64,000 nt of DNA from Metapseudomonas otitidis. GTDB taxonomy: Bacteria; Pseudomonadota; Gammaproteobacteria; Pseudomonadales; Pseudomonadaceae. Where the stretch lies: NCBI RefSeq assembly GCF_900111835.1, contig NZ_FOJP01000002.1, positions 301,169-365,168 on the forward strand. The letters are read 5' to 3'. A program made the translations under genes and the position numbers. A model generated the notes under the pieces. That model saw only the letters and a list, made by a program, of their open reading frames with translations. It did no database searches and was not told the origin of the DNA. Every line of letters begins with the position of its first letter. Positions within the stretch are counted from its first letter, which is position 1. Below, piece by piece: positions 16,872-26,284 of the stretch.

Positions 16872-17603
16872 ATGGACCGACTGGGCTACACCGCCATGAC
16901 CGCCGCGTACCGCACCCAGGCCGCCCTGGACGTACGCGCCAACAACCTCGCCAACGTCAGCACCCCGGGGTTCCGCGCCGACCTGGAGCGGGCCGAGGCC
17001 GTGGAGGTGCCGGGTACCGGCTACGCCAGCCGCCACCTCGCCCGGCTGCAGCCGAGCGCCCTCGACCTCAACCCCGGCCCGCTGATGGCCACCGGGCGCG
17101 ACCTGGACCTGGCCATCCGCGGCCCCGGCCTGATCGCCGTGCAACTGCAGGACGGCCGCGAGGCCTACACCCGCCAGGGCAGCCTGGCCGTGGACGCCGA
17201 AGGCCGCCTGAGCCTCGGCGGCCGGCCGGTGCTGGGGGACGGCGGCCCGCTGCAACTGCCCCCCTACGACCGGCTGTCCATCGGCAGCGACGGCACCGTC
17301 TCGATCCAGCCGCGCGGCGACTACCTGATGGCCGAGGTCGGCCGCATCAAGCGCGTCGACATCCCCGCCTCCGGCCTGCGCAAGGACGCCACCGGCCTGC
17401 TGGTGACCGTCGACGGCACCCCGGCCGCCGACAGCGAGACGGTGCAACTGGCCGCCGGCTACCTGGAGGGCAGCAACGTCTCGGCCATCGAGCAGCTCAC
17501 CGGCACCCTCGGCCTCAGCCGCCTGTTCGAGACCCAGGTGAAGCTGCTCAAGGCCGCCGACGACCTCGCCGCCAACGGCAACCGCATGATCCGCGGCGCC
17601 TGA
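16872..17603 (+). CDS. flgF: Flagellar rod protein FlgF
   Basis: The 243-residue proximal rod component has the signature ALDVRANNLANVSTPGFRA, the central MATGRDLDLAIRGPGL strand typical of FlgF/FlgG, and the C-terminal EGSNVSAIEQLTGTLGLSRLFE helix region. It is 10 bp downstream of flgE. Confidence 0.94.
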   Translation: MDRLGYTAMTAAYRTQAALDVRANNLANVSTPGFRADLERAEAVEVPGTGYASRHLARLQPSALDLNPGPLMATGRDLDLAIRGPGLIAVQLQDGREAYTRQGSLAVDAEGRLSLGGRPVLGDGGPLQLPPYDRLSIGSDGTVSIQPRGDYLMAEVGRIKRVDIPASGLRKDATGLLVTVDGTPAADSETVQLAAGYLEGSNVSAIEQLTGTLGLSRLFETQVKLLKAADDLAANGNRMIRGA

Positions 17604-17634
17604 GCGCGCCGCCCCCACACCAAGGAGAACCCCC

Positions 17635-18420
17635 ATGAGTTCCGCCCTCTGGGTCAGCAAGACCGGGCTCGCCGCCCAGGACACCGCCCTGGCGGCGGTG
17701 GCCAACAACCTGGCCAACGTCAACACCGTCGGCTTCAAGAGCGACCGCGTCGTTTTCGAGGACCTGTTCTACGCCATCGAACTACCCCCCGGTGCCCAGG
17801 CCGACCAGGTCAATACCGTGCCCTCGGGTATCCAGCTCGGCAGCGGGGTGCGCGTGGCCGGCACGCAGAAGGTGTTCACCGAAGGCAACATGCAGCCCAC
17901 CGGCCAGCCGATGGACCTGGCCATCGTCGGGCCCGGCTTCTTCCAGGTGGAGTCGCCCAACGGCGAGACCTGGTACACCGAGAACGGCCAATTGCAGCTC
18001 AACGGCGAGGGCATGCTGGTGACCGCCCAGGGCCTGCCGCTGCTGCCGGCCATCCAGGTGCCCGCCGGGGCCACTCAGTTCACCGTCAGCCGCGACGGCC
18101 TGGTCACCGCCGTGCTCCCCGGGGCCGCCCAGCCCAGCGAGCTGGGGCAGATCATGCTCGCCAACTTCACCAACCCCGGCGGCCTGGAGGCCCTGGGCGG
18201 CAACCTCTACAAGGAAACGGTGGCCAGCGGCGAGGCGGTGGAGGGCGTGGCCGGCCAGGAGGGCCTTGGCGACATCAAGCAGAAGGTGCTCGAAGGCTCC
18301 AACGTGCAGGTGGTGGAGGCCATGGTCAGCATGATCGCCATCCAGCGTGCCTACGAGGCCAACGCCAAGGTGCTGGATGCCGCCTCCGGCATGCAGCAGT
18401 TCCTGAACCAGACCGTATGA
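17635..18420 (+). CDS. flgG: Flagellar distal rod protein FlgG
   Basis: The 261-residue distal rod protein begins MSSALWVSKTGLAAQDTAL and carries NNLANVNTVGFKSDRVVFEDLFY, the GxGFFQVE core and the conserved C-terminus EGSNVQVVEAMVSMIAIQRAYE (shown in pieces). The length matches FlgG. AAGGAG lies 9 nt before the start. It overlaps flgH by 4 bp (ATGA). Confidence 0.96.
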   Translation: MSSALWVSKTGLAAQDTALAAVANNLANVNTVGFKSDRVVFEDLFYAIELPPGAQADQVNTVPSGIQLGSGVRVAGTQKVFTEGNMQPTGQPMDLAIVGPGFFQVESPNGETWYTENGQLQLNGEGMLVTAQGLPLLPAIQVPAGATQFTVSRDGLVTAVLPGAAQPSELGQIMLANFTNPGGLEALGGNLYKETVASGEAVEGVAGQEGLGDIKQKVLEGSNVQVVEAMVSMIAIQRAYEANAKVLDAASGMQQFLNQTV

Positions 18421-19100
18421 ACACCGTGATGCGCGTCCTGCTGTTGTTGCTGCTGCTGATCGCGACGCTGGTCTCGGGCGGCTGCCAGAGCGCCCGCGAG
18501 CTGCTGCCCGACGAGGACTCCTCGGCCTTCCAGCCGCCGGAGCTGGACTACGCCCGGCAGCCGGCCACCTCCGGCGGGCTGTTCCGGTCCGGCTACGGCG
18601 GCTCGCTGCTGCGTGACAAGCGCGCCATCGGCGTCGGCGACATCGTCACCGTGGTGCTGGACGAGTCCACCCAGTCCAGCAAGAGCGCGGGCACCAGCTT
18701 CGACAAGAGCTCCTCGCTGAACATCCCGCTGCCGACCCTGCGCAACCGGCCCTACAACCGGTTGAACAACCAGGCCAGCGCCGAGCGCGACTTCTCCGGC
18801 TCGGCCAAGAGTTCCCAGCAGAACACCCTGCGCGGCGCCATCGCCGTGACCGTGCACCGGGTGCTGCCGGGCGGGGTGCTGCTGGTCAGAGGCGAGAAGG
18901 CCCTGCGCCTCAACCAGGGTGACGAGTACATCCGCCTCACCGGCCTGGTGCGCATCGACGACATCGACCGCGACAACCGCGTGTCCTCCCAGCAGGTGGC
19001 CAACGCGCGGATCTCCTACGCCGGGCGCGGCGTGCTCAACGACAGCAACAGCGCCGGCTGGCTGACCCGCTTCTTCACCTCCCCCCTGTTCCCCCTCTAA
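18417..19100 (+). CDS. flgH: Flagellar L-ring lipoprotein FlgH
   Basis: The 227-residue outer-membrane L-ring subunit has a lipoprotein signal ending VSGGC with Cys23 as lipidation site, then the FlgH domain (DKRAIGVGDIVTVVLDEST, VHRVLPGGVLLVRGEKAL, RVSSQQVANARISYAGRG). It lies between flgG and flgI, with ATGA overlap to flgG. Confidence 0.95.
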   Translation: MNTVMRVLLLLLLLIATLVSGGCQSARELLPDEDSSAFQPPELDYARQPATSGGLFRSGYGGSLLRDKRAIGVGDIVTVVLDESTQSSKSAGTSFDKSSSLNIPLPTLRNRPYNRLNNQASAERDFSGSAKSSQQNTLRGAIAVTVHRVLPGGVLLVRGEKALRLNQGDEYIRLTGLVRIDDIDRDNRVSSQQVANARISYAGRGVLNDSNSAGWLTRFFTSPLFPL

Positions 19101-19112
19101 CGGAGTGCCCCC

Positions 19113-20216
19113 ATGCGCATCCCCGCCACCCTGTTGCTCGGCCTGCTCGGGCTCGCCTGGCAACCCGCCAGCCTCGGTGTCCCGCTGATGGACCTGGTGG
19201 ACGTCGAAGGCGTCCGCGACAACCAGCTGCTCGGCTACGGCCTGGTGGTGGGGCTCGACGGCACCGGCGACAAGAACCAGGTGAAGTTCACCAACCAGTC
19301 GGTGGCCAACATGGTCAAGCAGTTCGGCATCAACCTGCCGCCGGGCACCGACCCCAAGCTGAAGAACGCCGCCGCGGTGATGGTCACCGCCAGCGTGCCG
19401 CCCGGCTACGGGCCGGGGCAGACCCTGGACGTGACCGTGTCGTCCCTCGGGGATGCCAAGAGCCTGCGCGGCGGGCTGCTGCTGATGACGCCGCTGCAGG
19501 GCATCGACGGCGAGGTCTACGCCGTGGCCCAGGGCAACCTGCTGGTGGGCGGCGTCAAGGCCGAAGGCCAGAGCGGCTCCAGCGTGACCCTCAACAGCCC
19601 CACCTCCGGGCTGATCCCCAATGGCGCCAGCCTGGAGCGCAGCATCCCCAGCGACTTCGCCGAGCGCCCCGAGGTGCTGCTGAGCCTGCGCGAGCCCGGC
19701 TTCCAGAGCGTCAACCGGGTGGTGGAGTCGCTCAACCAGACGTTCGGCGACAACACCGCCAGTGCCCTGTCCTCAGCACGCGTGGCCGTGCGTGCGCCGG
19801 TATCCGCCAGTGCCCGGATGGCCTTCATGGCCCAGCTCGAAGCGCTGGAGGTGGACCCCGGACGCATCCGGCCCAAGGTGGTCTTCAACAGCCGCACCGG
19901 TACCGTGGTGGTGGGGCAGGGGGTGCGGGTCAAGGCCGCTGCCGTGGCCCATGGCACCCTCAGCGTCACCATCACCGAGAACCCCCAGGTCAGCCAGCCG
20001 GCACCGCTCTCCGGCGGGCGGACCACGGTCACCCCCAACTCCGAGGTGGGTGTGGAGCAGCAGACCAATCCGATGTTCCAGTGGCCCGAAGGCACGAGCC
20101 TGGAAAGCATCATCGACACCGTCAACCGCCTGGGCGCCACTCCCGACGACATCATGTCCATCCTCCAGGCGCTGCAGCGCGCGGGAGCCCTGAACGCCGA
20201 GCTGGTAGTGATCTAA
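19113..20216 (+). CDS. flgI: Flagellar P-ring protein FlgI
   Basis: The 367-residue periplasmic P-ring subunit has a signal peptide (cleavage near WQPASLG), then [48 protein letters not shown] and the C-terminal motif [20 protein letters not shown]. FlgA should chaperone it. Confidence 0.97.
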   Translation: MRIPATLLLGLLGLAWQPASLGVPLMDLVDVEGVRDNQLLGYGLVVGLDGTGDKNQVKFTNQSVANMVKQFGINLPPGTDPKLKNAAAVMVTASVPPGYGPGQTLDVTVSSLGDAKSLRGGLLLMTPLQGIDGEVYAVAQGNLLVGGVKAEGQSGSSVTLNSPTSGLIPNGASLERSIPSDFAERPEVLLSLREPGFQSVNRVVESLNQTFGDNTASALSSARVAVRAPVSASARMAFMAQLEALEVDPGRIRPKVVFNSRTGTVVVGQGVRVKAAAVAHGTLSVTITENPQVSQPAPLSGGRTTVTPNSEVGVEQQTNPMFQWPEGTSLESIIDTVNRLGATPDDIMSILQALQRAGALNAELVVI

Positions 20217-20225
20217 GGAGGCCTC

Positions 20226-21200
20226 ATGGCATCGACCCTTCCCCCTTCGCTGGCGCTGCGGGCCGGCCGGGACCTGAATCCGACCCGTGCACCGCGCAGC
20301 CAACTGCAGGCCGCCTCGGAGGACTTCGAGGCGCTGTTCCTCCAGCAACTGCTCAAGGAGATGCGCAAGGCCGGCGATGTGCTGTCCGAAGGCAACCCCC
20401 TGCGCAGCCGCCAGCTCGACACCCTGCGCGACCTGCATGACGAGGCCCTGGCCCGGCACCTGGCCGGCAGCGGCCAGGCCGGCATCGCCGGGCTGCTGGT
20501 CAGCCAGCTCGGCGGCGAGCCGCCCGAGCCTGGCGTGTTGCCTGCTGCACCGGCCGGGCACCTGCCGCCCCCCATGCCGCACCCGGCGCAACCTGCCCGC
20601 AGCCGGGCCATGGGCACCTGGCTGGCGGGGGCCGCCGGGCTCGCTGCCAGCACTGCCACGCCGCTGTCGACCCTGGCCAGGGGCAGCGCAGGACTCCGCG
20701 CACTGGTGGGCAGCGTGGTCCGCCACGAGTCCGCCGGCGACGCGCGAGCGGTCTCGGCCAAGGGCGCCCTGGGCCTGATGCAGCTGATGCCGGACACCGC
20801 CCGGGACATGGCCCAGGCCCTGGGGCTGCCGTTCGACCCGCAGCGCCTGCTGGACGACCCCGGCTACAACCTGCGCCTGGGGCGCGCCTACCTGGAGCAG
20901 TTGCTGGCGCGCTACGACCAGCAGCCGGCCCTTGCCCTGGCTGCCTACAACGCCGGGCCCGGCCGGGTGGACGAGTGGCTGCAGCGCTTCGGCGACCCGC
21001 GCCTGGGCGAGGTGTCCACCGAGGCCTGGGTGGAGTCCATCCCCTTCGCCGAGACCCGCGCCTACACCCGCAGCATCCTCCGCGACCTTAACGGCCCGAG
21101 CCGGCCGGTCGCCCCTTCTCCCGTAAGAGGCAGCCCGCCGGCCCATTCGGCGGCCTTCGCCCCCAGCATCCGAACCGGGCACGAGGAGAACGACGCGTGA
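20226..21200 (+). CDS. flgJ: FlgJ: rod-cap domain fused to an Slt-type lytic transglycosylase
   Basis: The 324-residue product begins with the FlgJ rod-binding domain (EDFEALFLQQLLKEMRKAGD, residues about 27-100). After a proline-rich linker its C-terminal domain (about 155-295) is not the glucosaminidase domain of usual gammaproteobacterial FlgJ. It has the family-1 lytic transglycosylase motifs: catalytic Glu168 in RHESAGD, GALGLMQLMPDTA, and AYNAGPGRVDEWL. It should act as rod cap and peptidoglycan opener during rod growth, cutting by a lytic transglycosylase reaction. AAGGAGG precedes the ATG, and the stop overlaps the flgK start. Confidence 0.93.
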   Translation: MASTLPPSLALRAGRDLNPTRAPRSQLQAASEDFEALFLQQLLKEMRKAGDVLSEGNPLRSRQLDTLRDLHDEALARHLAGSGQAGIAGLLVSQLGGEPPEPGVLPAAPAGHLPPPMPHPAQPARSRAMGTWLAGAAGLAASTATPLSTLARGSAGLRALVGSVVRHESAGDARAVSAKGALGLMQLMPDTARDMAQALGLPFDPQRLLDDPGYNLRLGRAYLEQLLARYDQQPALALAAYNAGPGRVDEWLQRFGDPRLGEVSTEAWVESIPFAETRAYTRSILRDLNGPSRPVAPSPVRGSPPAHSAAFAPSIRTGHEENDA

Positions 21201-22561
21201 GCCTGATCAGCCAGATCGCCCTGACCGGCCTGCAGGCGAGCCAGATCGCCCTGGCCGCCACCGCGCAGAACACCGCCAACCGCAACACCGCCGGCTACAG
21301 CCGCCTGGACCCGGTGCTGCAGTCGCGGGCCGGGCAGGGCACCTCCCCGGGCGCCGGCGTCGACGTGGCCGCCATCCGCCGCATCGCCGATGCCTTCCAG
21401 AACCGCCAGCTGTGGCGCGCCGGTGCCGAGCAGCAGCTGCAGGCGGGCGCACGACCTTACTTCCAGGCCGTGGAAAGCCTCCTGGCGGGCGAGGGCTCCA
21501 ACATCAGCAAGGGCCTCGACCAGTTCTTCGCCGCCGTCAGCGAGGCCAGCGCCACCCCGTCGTCCCAGGCCCTTCGCCAGCAGTTGCTGACCGAGGCGGG
21601 CAACCTCGCGCAGCGCTTCAACAGCCTTTCCAACGGGCTCCAGGCCCAGCTCGACGGCCTGGCTGCCCAGCGCGAGGCGGTGGTGGTGGACATCAACGCG
21701 CTCACCGCCAACCTGGCCCTGATGAATCGCCGCATCACCGAGGCGAAGGCCGTGGGCGGCGACATCGCCACCCTGCAGGACCACCGCGACGAAATGGTCA
21801 AGGCGCTCGGCCAGCATGTGCGCCTGCAGGTCCGCGAGAGCGCCGAGGGTGCCTACGACATCGCCCTGGACAGCGGCCAGCCGCTGGTGATCGGCGGCAC
21901 CCCCAGCCGGTTGGAGGTGGTGCGCGACGGTGATGGCCGCCAGCGCATCGAACTGCAATTCGCCACCACCCGTGCCGGCCTCTCTCCCAATGGCCTGGGC
22001 GGCACCCTGGGGGCGTTGCAGACCAGCGAAACGCAGTTGCTGCGGCCCAAGCAGGCGTTGCTGCGGGAAATGGCCGGAGCCTTCGCCAGCCGCGTCAACG
22101 ACGTGCTCACCACCGGCTATGACCGCAACGGCGACCCGGGCCAGCCCCTGTTCCGCCACCAGCCGGGCAGCATCAGCCAGCTGCTGGTGCTGACCGGAAT
22201 CACCCCTGACCAACTGGCGTTCTCCGACACCCCCGGCGAGGCCGGCAACAACCGCACCCTGCTGGCGCTGTTCGAGGTGCGCCGCCAGCCGGTGCTGCTC
22301 GGCGGCTCGTCCACCACCTTCAACGAGGCCTACGCCGGCCTGCTCGGCCAGGTGGCCAGCGCCAGCCGGCAGAACCAGGACGACCTCGCCGCCGCCACCC
22401 AGGTGACCCGGCAGGCCCAGGCGCTGCGTGACGGCACCAGCGCGGTCAATGACGACGAGGAGGCCGCCAACCTGATCGCCTACCAGCAGGCCTACCAGGC
22501 CAACATGAAGGTGATCGCCACTGCCAACACCCTGTTCGACGCCATGCTGGCGAGCTTCTGA
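21197..22561 (+). CDS. flgK: Flagellar hook-associated protein 1 FlgK
   Basis: The 454-residue hook-filament junction protein uses a GTG start overlapping the flgJ stop (GTGA), with GAGGAG upstream. The N-terminus (SLISQIALTGLQASQIALAA, TAQNTANRNTAGYSR) and C-terminus (DDEEAANLIAYQQAYQANMKVI) are typical. The middle has an FlgK helical domain (GLDQFFAAVSEASATPSSQALR). It is shorter than polar FlgK (often over 600 residues), as is usual for lateral systems. Confidence 0.95.
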   Translation: MSLISQIALTGLQASQIALAATAQNTANRNTAGYSRLDPVLQSRAGQGTSPGAGVDVAAIRRIADAFQNRQLWRAGAEQQLQAGARPYFQAVESLLAGEGSNISKGLDQFFAAVSEASATPSSQALRQQLLTEAGNLAQRFNSLSNGLQAQLDGLAAQREAVVVDINALTANLALMNRRITEAKAVGGDIATLQDHRDEMVKALGQHVRLQVRESAEGAYDIALDSGQPLVIGGTPSRLEVVRDGDGRQRIELQFATTRAGLSPNGLGGTLGALQTSETQLLRPKQALLREMAGAFASRVNDVLTTGYDRNGDPGQPLFRHQPGSISQLLVLTGITPDQLAFSDTPGEAGNNRTLLALFEVRRQPVLLGGSSTTFNEAYAGLLGQVASASRQNQDDLAAATQVTRQAQALRDGTSAVNDDEEAANLIAYQQAYQANMKVIATANTLFDAMLASF

Positions 22562-22571
22562 GGAGATCCCC

Positions 22572-23486
22572 ATGCGTGTCACCAATGCCCAGACCCGCGC
22601 ACTGATGGGCGAAGCGCTCAACCGCAACGGCCTGGAAGTGGGGCGGCTGATGCAGCAGGTCTCCAGCAACCGGCGCATCCTGCAGCCCTCCGACGACCCC
22701 ATCGCCAGCGTCCGCCTGCTGCGCAACGCGCGGGAGGAGGCGGGCCTGGCCCAGTACCGGCTCAACATCGGCAGCGTCTCCTCCAGCCTCGGCGCCCAGG
22801 AGACCCAGCTGCGCTCGACCTCGAATGCCTTGCTCAGCATCCGCGACATGCTGCTCTGGGCTCGCAACGGCACCCACTCCGAACAGGATCTGGGCGCCAT
22901 CGCCGCGGAGATGAAGACGCTGGAAGGCCTGCTGGCCAACCTGCTCAACAGCCGCGACGAGTCCGGGCGCTACCTGTTCTCCGGCACCCGCATCGACCAG
23001 CCGGCCCTGCTGCAGGACCCGGCCACCGGGCGCTACAGCCCCGGCGGCAATGCCGGCGTACGCCAGGCCGTGGTGGGCAGCGGCGTGCTGCTGGACGAGA
23101 ACGTCACGCTGCTGGCCATGCTCGGCCCCGACCTGCCGGTGCTCAATGGCCTGCACGCGTTGCAGCAGGCCTTCCTCGCGCCCGGCATGCAGAGCGGCGA
23201 CCCGGCCCTGGTGAAGCAGACCGGTGAGCTGCTGGATGTGCTCGACCGCAGCCTCGACGGCGTGCTCGCCGCCATCACCGAACTGGGAGGGCGGCAGGGA
23301 ACCCTGGACCTGCTCACCCAGGCCAACGAGGACCGCTCGCTGGTCAACCAGCGGCTCGAGTACGACCTTTCCCACCTGGACTACCCCAGCGCCACGCTTG
23401 ACCTGGAGAACTACAAGCTGTCGATCAAGGCCAGCCAGAAGACCTACCTGGCGATCCAGGACCTGTCCCTGTTCAACCTGCTCTGA
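22572..23486 (+). CDS. flgL: Flagellar hook-associated protein 3 FlgL
   Basis: The 304-residue junction protein is flagellin-like at both ends: MRVTNAQTRALMGEALNRN, QPSDDPIASVRLLRNAREE, the YLFSGTRIDQPAL loop typical of FlgL, and the C-terminus ATLDLENYKLSIKASQKTYLAIQDLSLFNLL (given as its shorter recognisable parts TYLAIQDLSLFNLL). It is the last canonical flg gene before the LafW-like gene. Confidence 0.94.
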   Translation: MRVTNAQTRALMGEALNRNGLEVGRLMQQVSSNRRILQPSDDPIASVRLLRNAREEAGLAQYRLNIGSVSSSLGAQETQLRSTSNALLSIRDMLLWARNGTHSEQDLGAIAAEMKTLEGLLANLLNSRDESGRYLFSGTRIDQPALLQDPATGRYSPGGNAGVRQAVVGSGVLLDENVTLLAMLGPDLPVLNGLHALQQAFLAPGMQSGDPALVKQTGELLDVLDRSLDGVLAAITELGGRQGTLDLLTQANEDRSLVNQRLEYDLSHLDYPSATLDLENYKLSIKASQKTYLAIQDLSLFNLL

Positions 23487-23499
23487 CCGAGGCCGAACC

Positions 23500-24540
23500 A
23501 TGAAGGTCGACCCCACCGCACTCTCACCCACCACATTGCCGCCCCCCCGTGAGCGGCAGCAGACGCCGGCAGCCCAGCCCACCAGCGCCCCGTCGCGCAC
23601 GGTGGCGCCCGACCGTTCGACGGCGCGCAGCCCGGCCCAGCGCTCGCCCGGCAAACCGTCCAGCTTCAACCTGCAGCTCAACCAGCAACTGAGCCAGATG
23701 CAGGCCGCTGACCAGTACCTGGGCGAGCTGGCCGGACGCCTCGACCACCTCAAGCTCAACCTCGGCCGCGAACTGGCCGCCTCGCGCCCCGCCGACCGCG
23801 AAACCCTGCGCCAGGCCACCCGCGAGGTGAATGCCCTGCTGCAGCAACGCGGTGCGCGCACCGCGCAGTCCCTGGACGCCGACCTGCGGCTGCGCCTTGG
23901 CGAGCCCGTGCGCAGCCGCTTCCGCCTGGAGGGGCTGGACTCCCTGGAGGCCATCCGCGCCGCCGGCCGCGAAACCCTGGTGTTCAGCTTTACCCGCCAG
24001 CCGGGCGAAGCCCTGGCGGTGGCCCTGGACGAAGGGCTGGCCCCGGAACAGGTGCTGCGCCGCTTCAACCAGGGCCTCGGCGCTGCCGGCCTGCGCGCCG
24101 AGCTGGACAGTGACGGCGCCCTGCGCTTCAGCGCCCCCGAAGCCCAGTGGCGCACCCTGCAGGACCAGTTGCAGGTGCAAGGGGAGGGCGGCCTGTTCCC
24201 CCGCGAGCGGCGTGGCCTGGCCAGCCGCGAAGAGGGCCTGCAGGCCCTGTCCGAACCCCACGGGCAAAGCCCCCGGGAACTGCGCAGCCTGCTCGACTCC
24301 GTGCTCGGCGTGCTGGAGCGCATCGACACCCTGCGCGACCAACTGGCCCAGCGGCAGGAGGACATCCGCGAATTCCTCGCCCAGGCCGACGCCCGGGACG
24401 AACGCCAATGGGCCCAGGCCTTCGCCCGCTCCCTGTACGACCTGATGGGCCAGGGCCCGAACGCCTATGGCGCACTCGCCCAGGCCGTGATCGCCCAGGC
24501 CCAGCTCTCGCGCTTCACCGTGGTCAGCCTGCTGGCCTGA
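23500..24540 (+). CDS. LafW-like hook-associated/secreted flagellar protein (uncharacterised)
   Basis: The 346-residue product begins MKVDPTALSPTTLPPPRERQ with a proline/serine-rich, disordered N-terminus, as in many flagellar export substrates. It then has helices (23-110 of the folded part) and a segment resembling a flagellin IN/FliD-type domain: ETLVFSFTRQPGEALAVAL followed by a helix and GLRAELDSDGALRFSAPE. The C-terminal 100 residues form heptad-like helices. It lies 13 bp after flgL and before fliD, exactly where the E. coli Flag-2 locus has lafW. The role as an extra hook-filament or cap component is inferred from position and this weak fold resemblance. Confidence 0.6.
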   Translation: MKVDPTALSPTTLPPPRERQQTPAAQPTSAPSRTVAPDRSTARSPAQRSPGKPSSFNLQLNQQLSQMQAADQYLGELAGRLDHLKLNLGRELAASRPADRETLRQATREVNALLQQRGARTAQSLDADLRLRLGEPVRSRFRLEGLDSLEAIRAAGRETLVFSFTRQPGEALAVALDEGLAPEQVLRRFNQGLGAAGLRAELDSDGALRFSAPEAQWRTLQDQLQVQGEGGLFPRERRGLASREEGLQALSEPHGQSPRELRSLLDSVLGVLERIDTLRDQLAQRQEDIREFLAQADARDERQWAQAFARSLYDLMGQGPNAYGALAQAVIAQAQLSRFTVVSLLA

Positions 24541-24551
24541 GGTTGCTCCTT

Positions 24552-24593
24552 GCCCGCCCCGGTGTTTGAGCCGCGCCGGGTGCGGGCTTTTTT
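24552..24593 (+). terminator. Intrinsic terminator of the flgB-lafW operon
   Basis: GCCCGCCCCGG (24552-24562) pairs imperfectly with CCGGGTGCGGGC (24576-24587) and is followed by six T (24588-24593). It lies 12 bp after the LafW-like stop, separating this operon from fliD. Confidence 0.8.
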
Positions 24594-24958
24594 ATGCCCC
24601 CGCCAGACTCGTCAGCCTGCCCGTTTCCCTCGCCCTCGTACCCTCTGCATCTGCTGCTTCTGATCGCGCCGACAGGCGCTGCGTCGTTCTCGTCCATTTG
24701 CCAGGGGCGCCTCCGCACGTGCCTCTTTGCTGCCGACCTGCTCCTCGGGGAGAACCCGTCAGCACGTCCGCCAGTGGTTGGCGGATAAACGCCGAAACAG
24801 GAAGCAAGCGGAAACCTGCATTCCTCAGGGGACGTGCGCTTATCTTGTCGAGCTTCCTCCGCAAAAGGCTGGAAGCCCCGTGATCCGTGGCTTTCAGCAG
24901 TTGGCATCGGCCTTGCTCCGGCGCTGGTCACCATTGCCAGTTCCAAGGAGCCATCCCG
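24594..24958. other. Intergenic region upstream of fliD
   Basis: No gene is supported in these 365 bp. They hold an inverted repeat TCCGCCA/TGGCGGA with a 5-nt loop (24767-24785), possibly an upstream activator site. About 115 bp further on is a sigma-54 promoter (24901-24917), and the fliD ribosome-binding site AAGGAG is at 24945-24950. Base composition is less GC-rich than the flanking coding DNA. Confidence 0.5.
24901..24917 (+). promoter_or_regulatory. Sigma-54 promoter of the fliD (lafB) operon
   Basis: TTGGCATCGGCCTTGCT fits the sigma-54 consensus TGGCAC-N5-TTGC closely, with GG at 24903-24904 and GC at 24915-24916. The predicted start site lies about 30 bp before the fliD ATG. It is the probable target of LafK. 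Confidence 0.85.
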
Positions 24959-26284
24959 ATGAACATCGATACCGAATACGCCCGCCAGCAGGCCACCCAG
25001 CTGGCCACCTTCGAGGTGCAGGCAGCCCGGGCGCGGGCCAATCGCAGTCAGCAGGCCTACCGTGCCCAGGGCGATGCGCTGGCGAACCTCGACAAGGCGC
25101 TGCGCACCTTCAGCACGTCGATCCGCGAGTTCAAGAGCGAGACTCGGCCGATCCTGGCCAACGAAGCCGTGTTCAGTCAGGAGGGCCGGGCGACGGCCCA
25201 GGTCGGGGCGACTGCCAGCACGGGGCGCTACAGCTTCTTCGTCGAGCGCCTGGCCAGCGCCCACCAGGTGGCCCTGGAAGGGCTGACGGCGGACGGCATC
25301 GGCACCCAGGGGGTGCTGACCCTTCAGCAAGCCGGCAAGTCCTACAGCCTGGACCTGGCCAGCGTCGACCGCGACGGTGATGGCCGCAACAGCCCCGAGG
25401 AGCTGCAGCAGGCGCTGTCCACGACCCTGGCCGGCAGTGGCATCAGCACGACGCTGGTACGGGCGGACGGCAAGCTGTCCCTGGTGCTCAGTGCGCGGGA
25501 AAGCGGTGCCGCCCAGGCGATCAGTCTGTCCCTCCAGGGAGGCTCCGGCCCGCTGGCAGCCGCTGTTGCCAACCCGCGGACCCTGGCCGAGGCACGGGAC
25601 GCCCAGGTCCGCCTGGGGGGCGAGGACGGCCTGTTGCTGACCCAGCCGACCAACCGATTCGACGGTGTGGTGGAGGGGGTTTCGCTCACCTTCACCCAGG
25701 CCCACCGCCCGGGGGAAAGCCCGCTGCAGGTCACCGTGCGCCGGGACGAGAAGGGCACCCGCGAGCGCGTGCAAGGCTTCATCGATGCCTTCAATACCTT
25801 GCTGGGCAGCTTCGACAGCCTCACCGCGAGCGGCGGAAGCGACGGCAGCGGTCGCGGGCCGCTGGCCGGTGACGCCACCGTGCGCAGCATCGAAAACCGG
25901 CTCAATGCCGTGCTGCGCAGCGGCTTCGGGGGTCGCAGCCTGGTGGAGTACGGCGTCAGTGCCGACCGCAACGGCAAGCTCACGCTGGACACCAAGCGCC
26001 TTGAGAAGGCCCTGGCCGAGCAACCCGGGGAGCTGGACAAGCTGTTCCGCGAACCCGGACGCCTGGTGGAAAGCCTGGAGCGCAGCCTCACGCCGTACAT
26101 CGGCAGCACGGGTCAGCTGAAGAGCCGCCGCGATGCCATCGCCAGCAACATCCGTCGCATGGATGGCGTGTTCGAGAGCCTGCAGCGGCAGTACGACACC
26201 TCCTACCAGCGCTACCTGCGCCAGTACACGGCGATGACCCAGGCCCTGGCCTCGATGCAGCAGACCGGAGGGCTGTTCGCATGA
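24959..26284 (+). CDS. fliD: Lateral flagellar filament cap FliD (LafB)
   Basis: The 441-residue cap protein starts at the ATG 9 nt after AAGGAG; an in-frame start further upstream would overlap the sigma-54 promoter. It has FliD N- and C-terminal domains: RYSFFVERLASAHQVALEGL, FDGVVEGVSLTFTQA, YGVSADRNGKLTLDTKRLEK and the LFREPGRLVESLE segment, ending in a coiled coil (VFESLQRQYDTSYQRYLRQY). It is the first gene of a second flagellar operon running to motB. Confidence 0.94.
   Translation: MNIDTEYARQQATQLATFEVQAARARANRSQQAYRAQGDALANLDKALRTFSTSIREFKSETRPILANEAVFSQEGRATAQVGATASTGRYSFFVERLASAHQVALEGLTADGIGTQGVLTLQQAGKSYSLDLASVDRDGDGRNSPEELQQALSTTLAGSGISTTLVRADGKLSLVLSARESGAAQAISLSLQGGSGPLAAAVANPRTLAEARDAQVRLGGEDGLLLTQPTNRFDGVVEGVSLTFTQAHRPGESPLQVTVRRDEKGTRERVQGFIDAFNTLLGSFDSLTASGGSDGSGRGPLAGDATVRSIENRLNAVLRSGFGGRSLVEYGVSADRNGKLTLDTKRLEKALAEQPGELDKLFREPGRLVESLERSLTPYIGSTGQLKSRRDAIASNIRRMDGVFESLQRQYDTSYQRYLRQYTAMTQALASMQQTGGLFA

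Noticed and set aside
24781-24788. GCGGATAA resembling a sigma-28 -10 box upstream of fliD
   Set aside because: No -35 element at the right distance, and a much better sigma-54 site lies nearer the gene.
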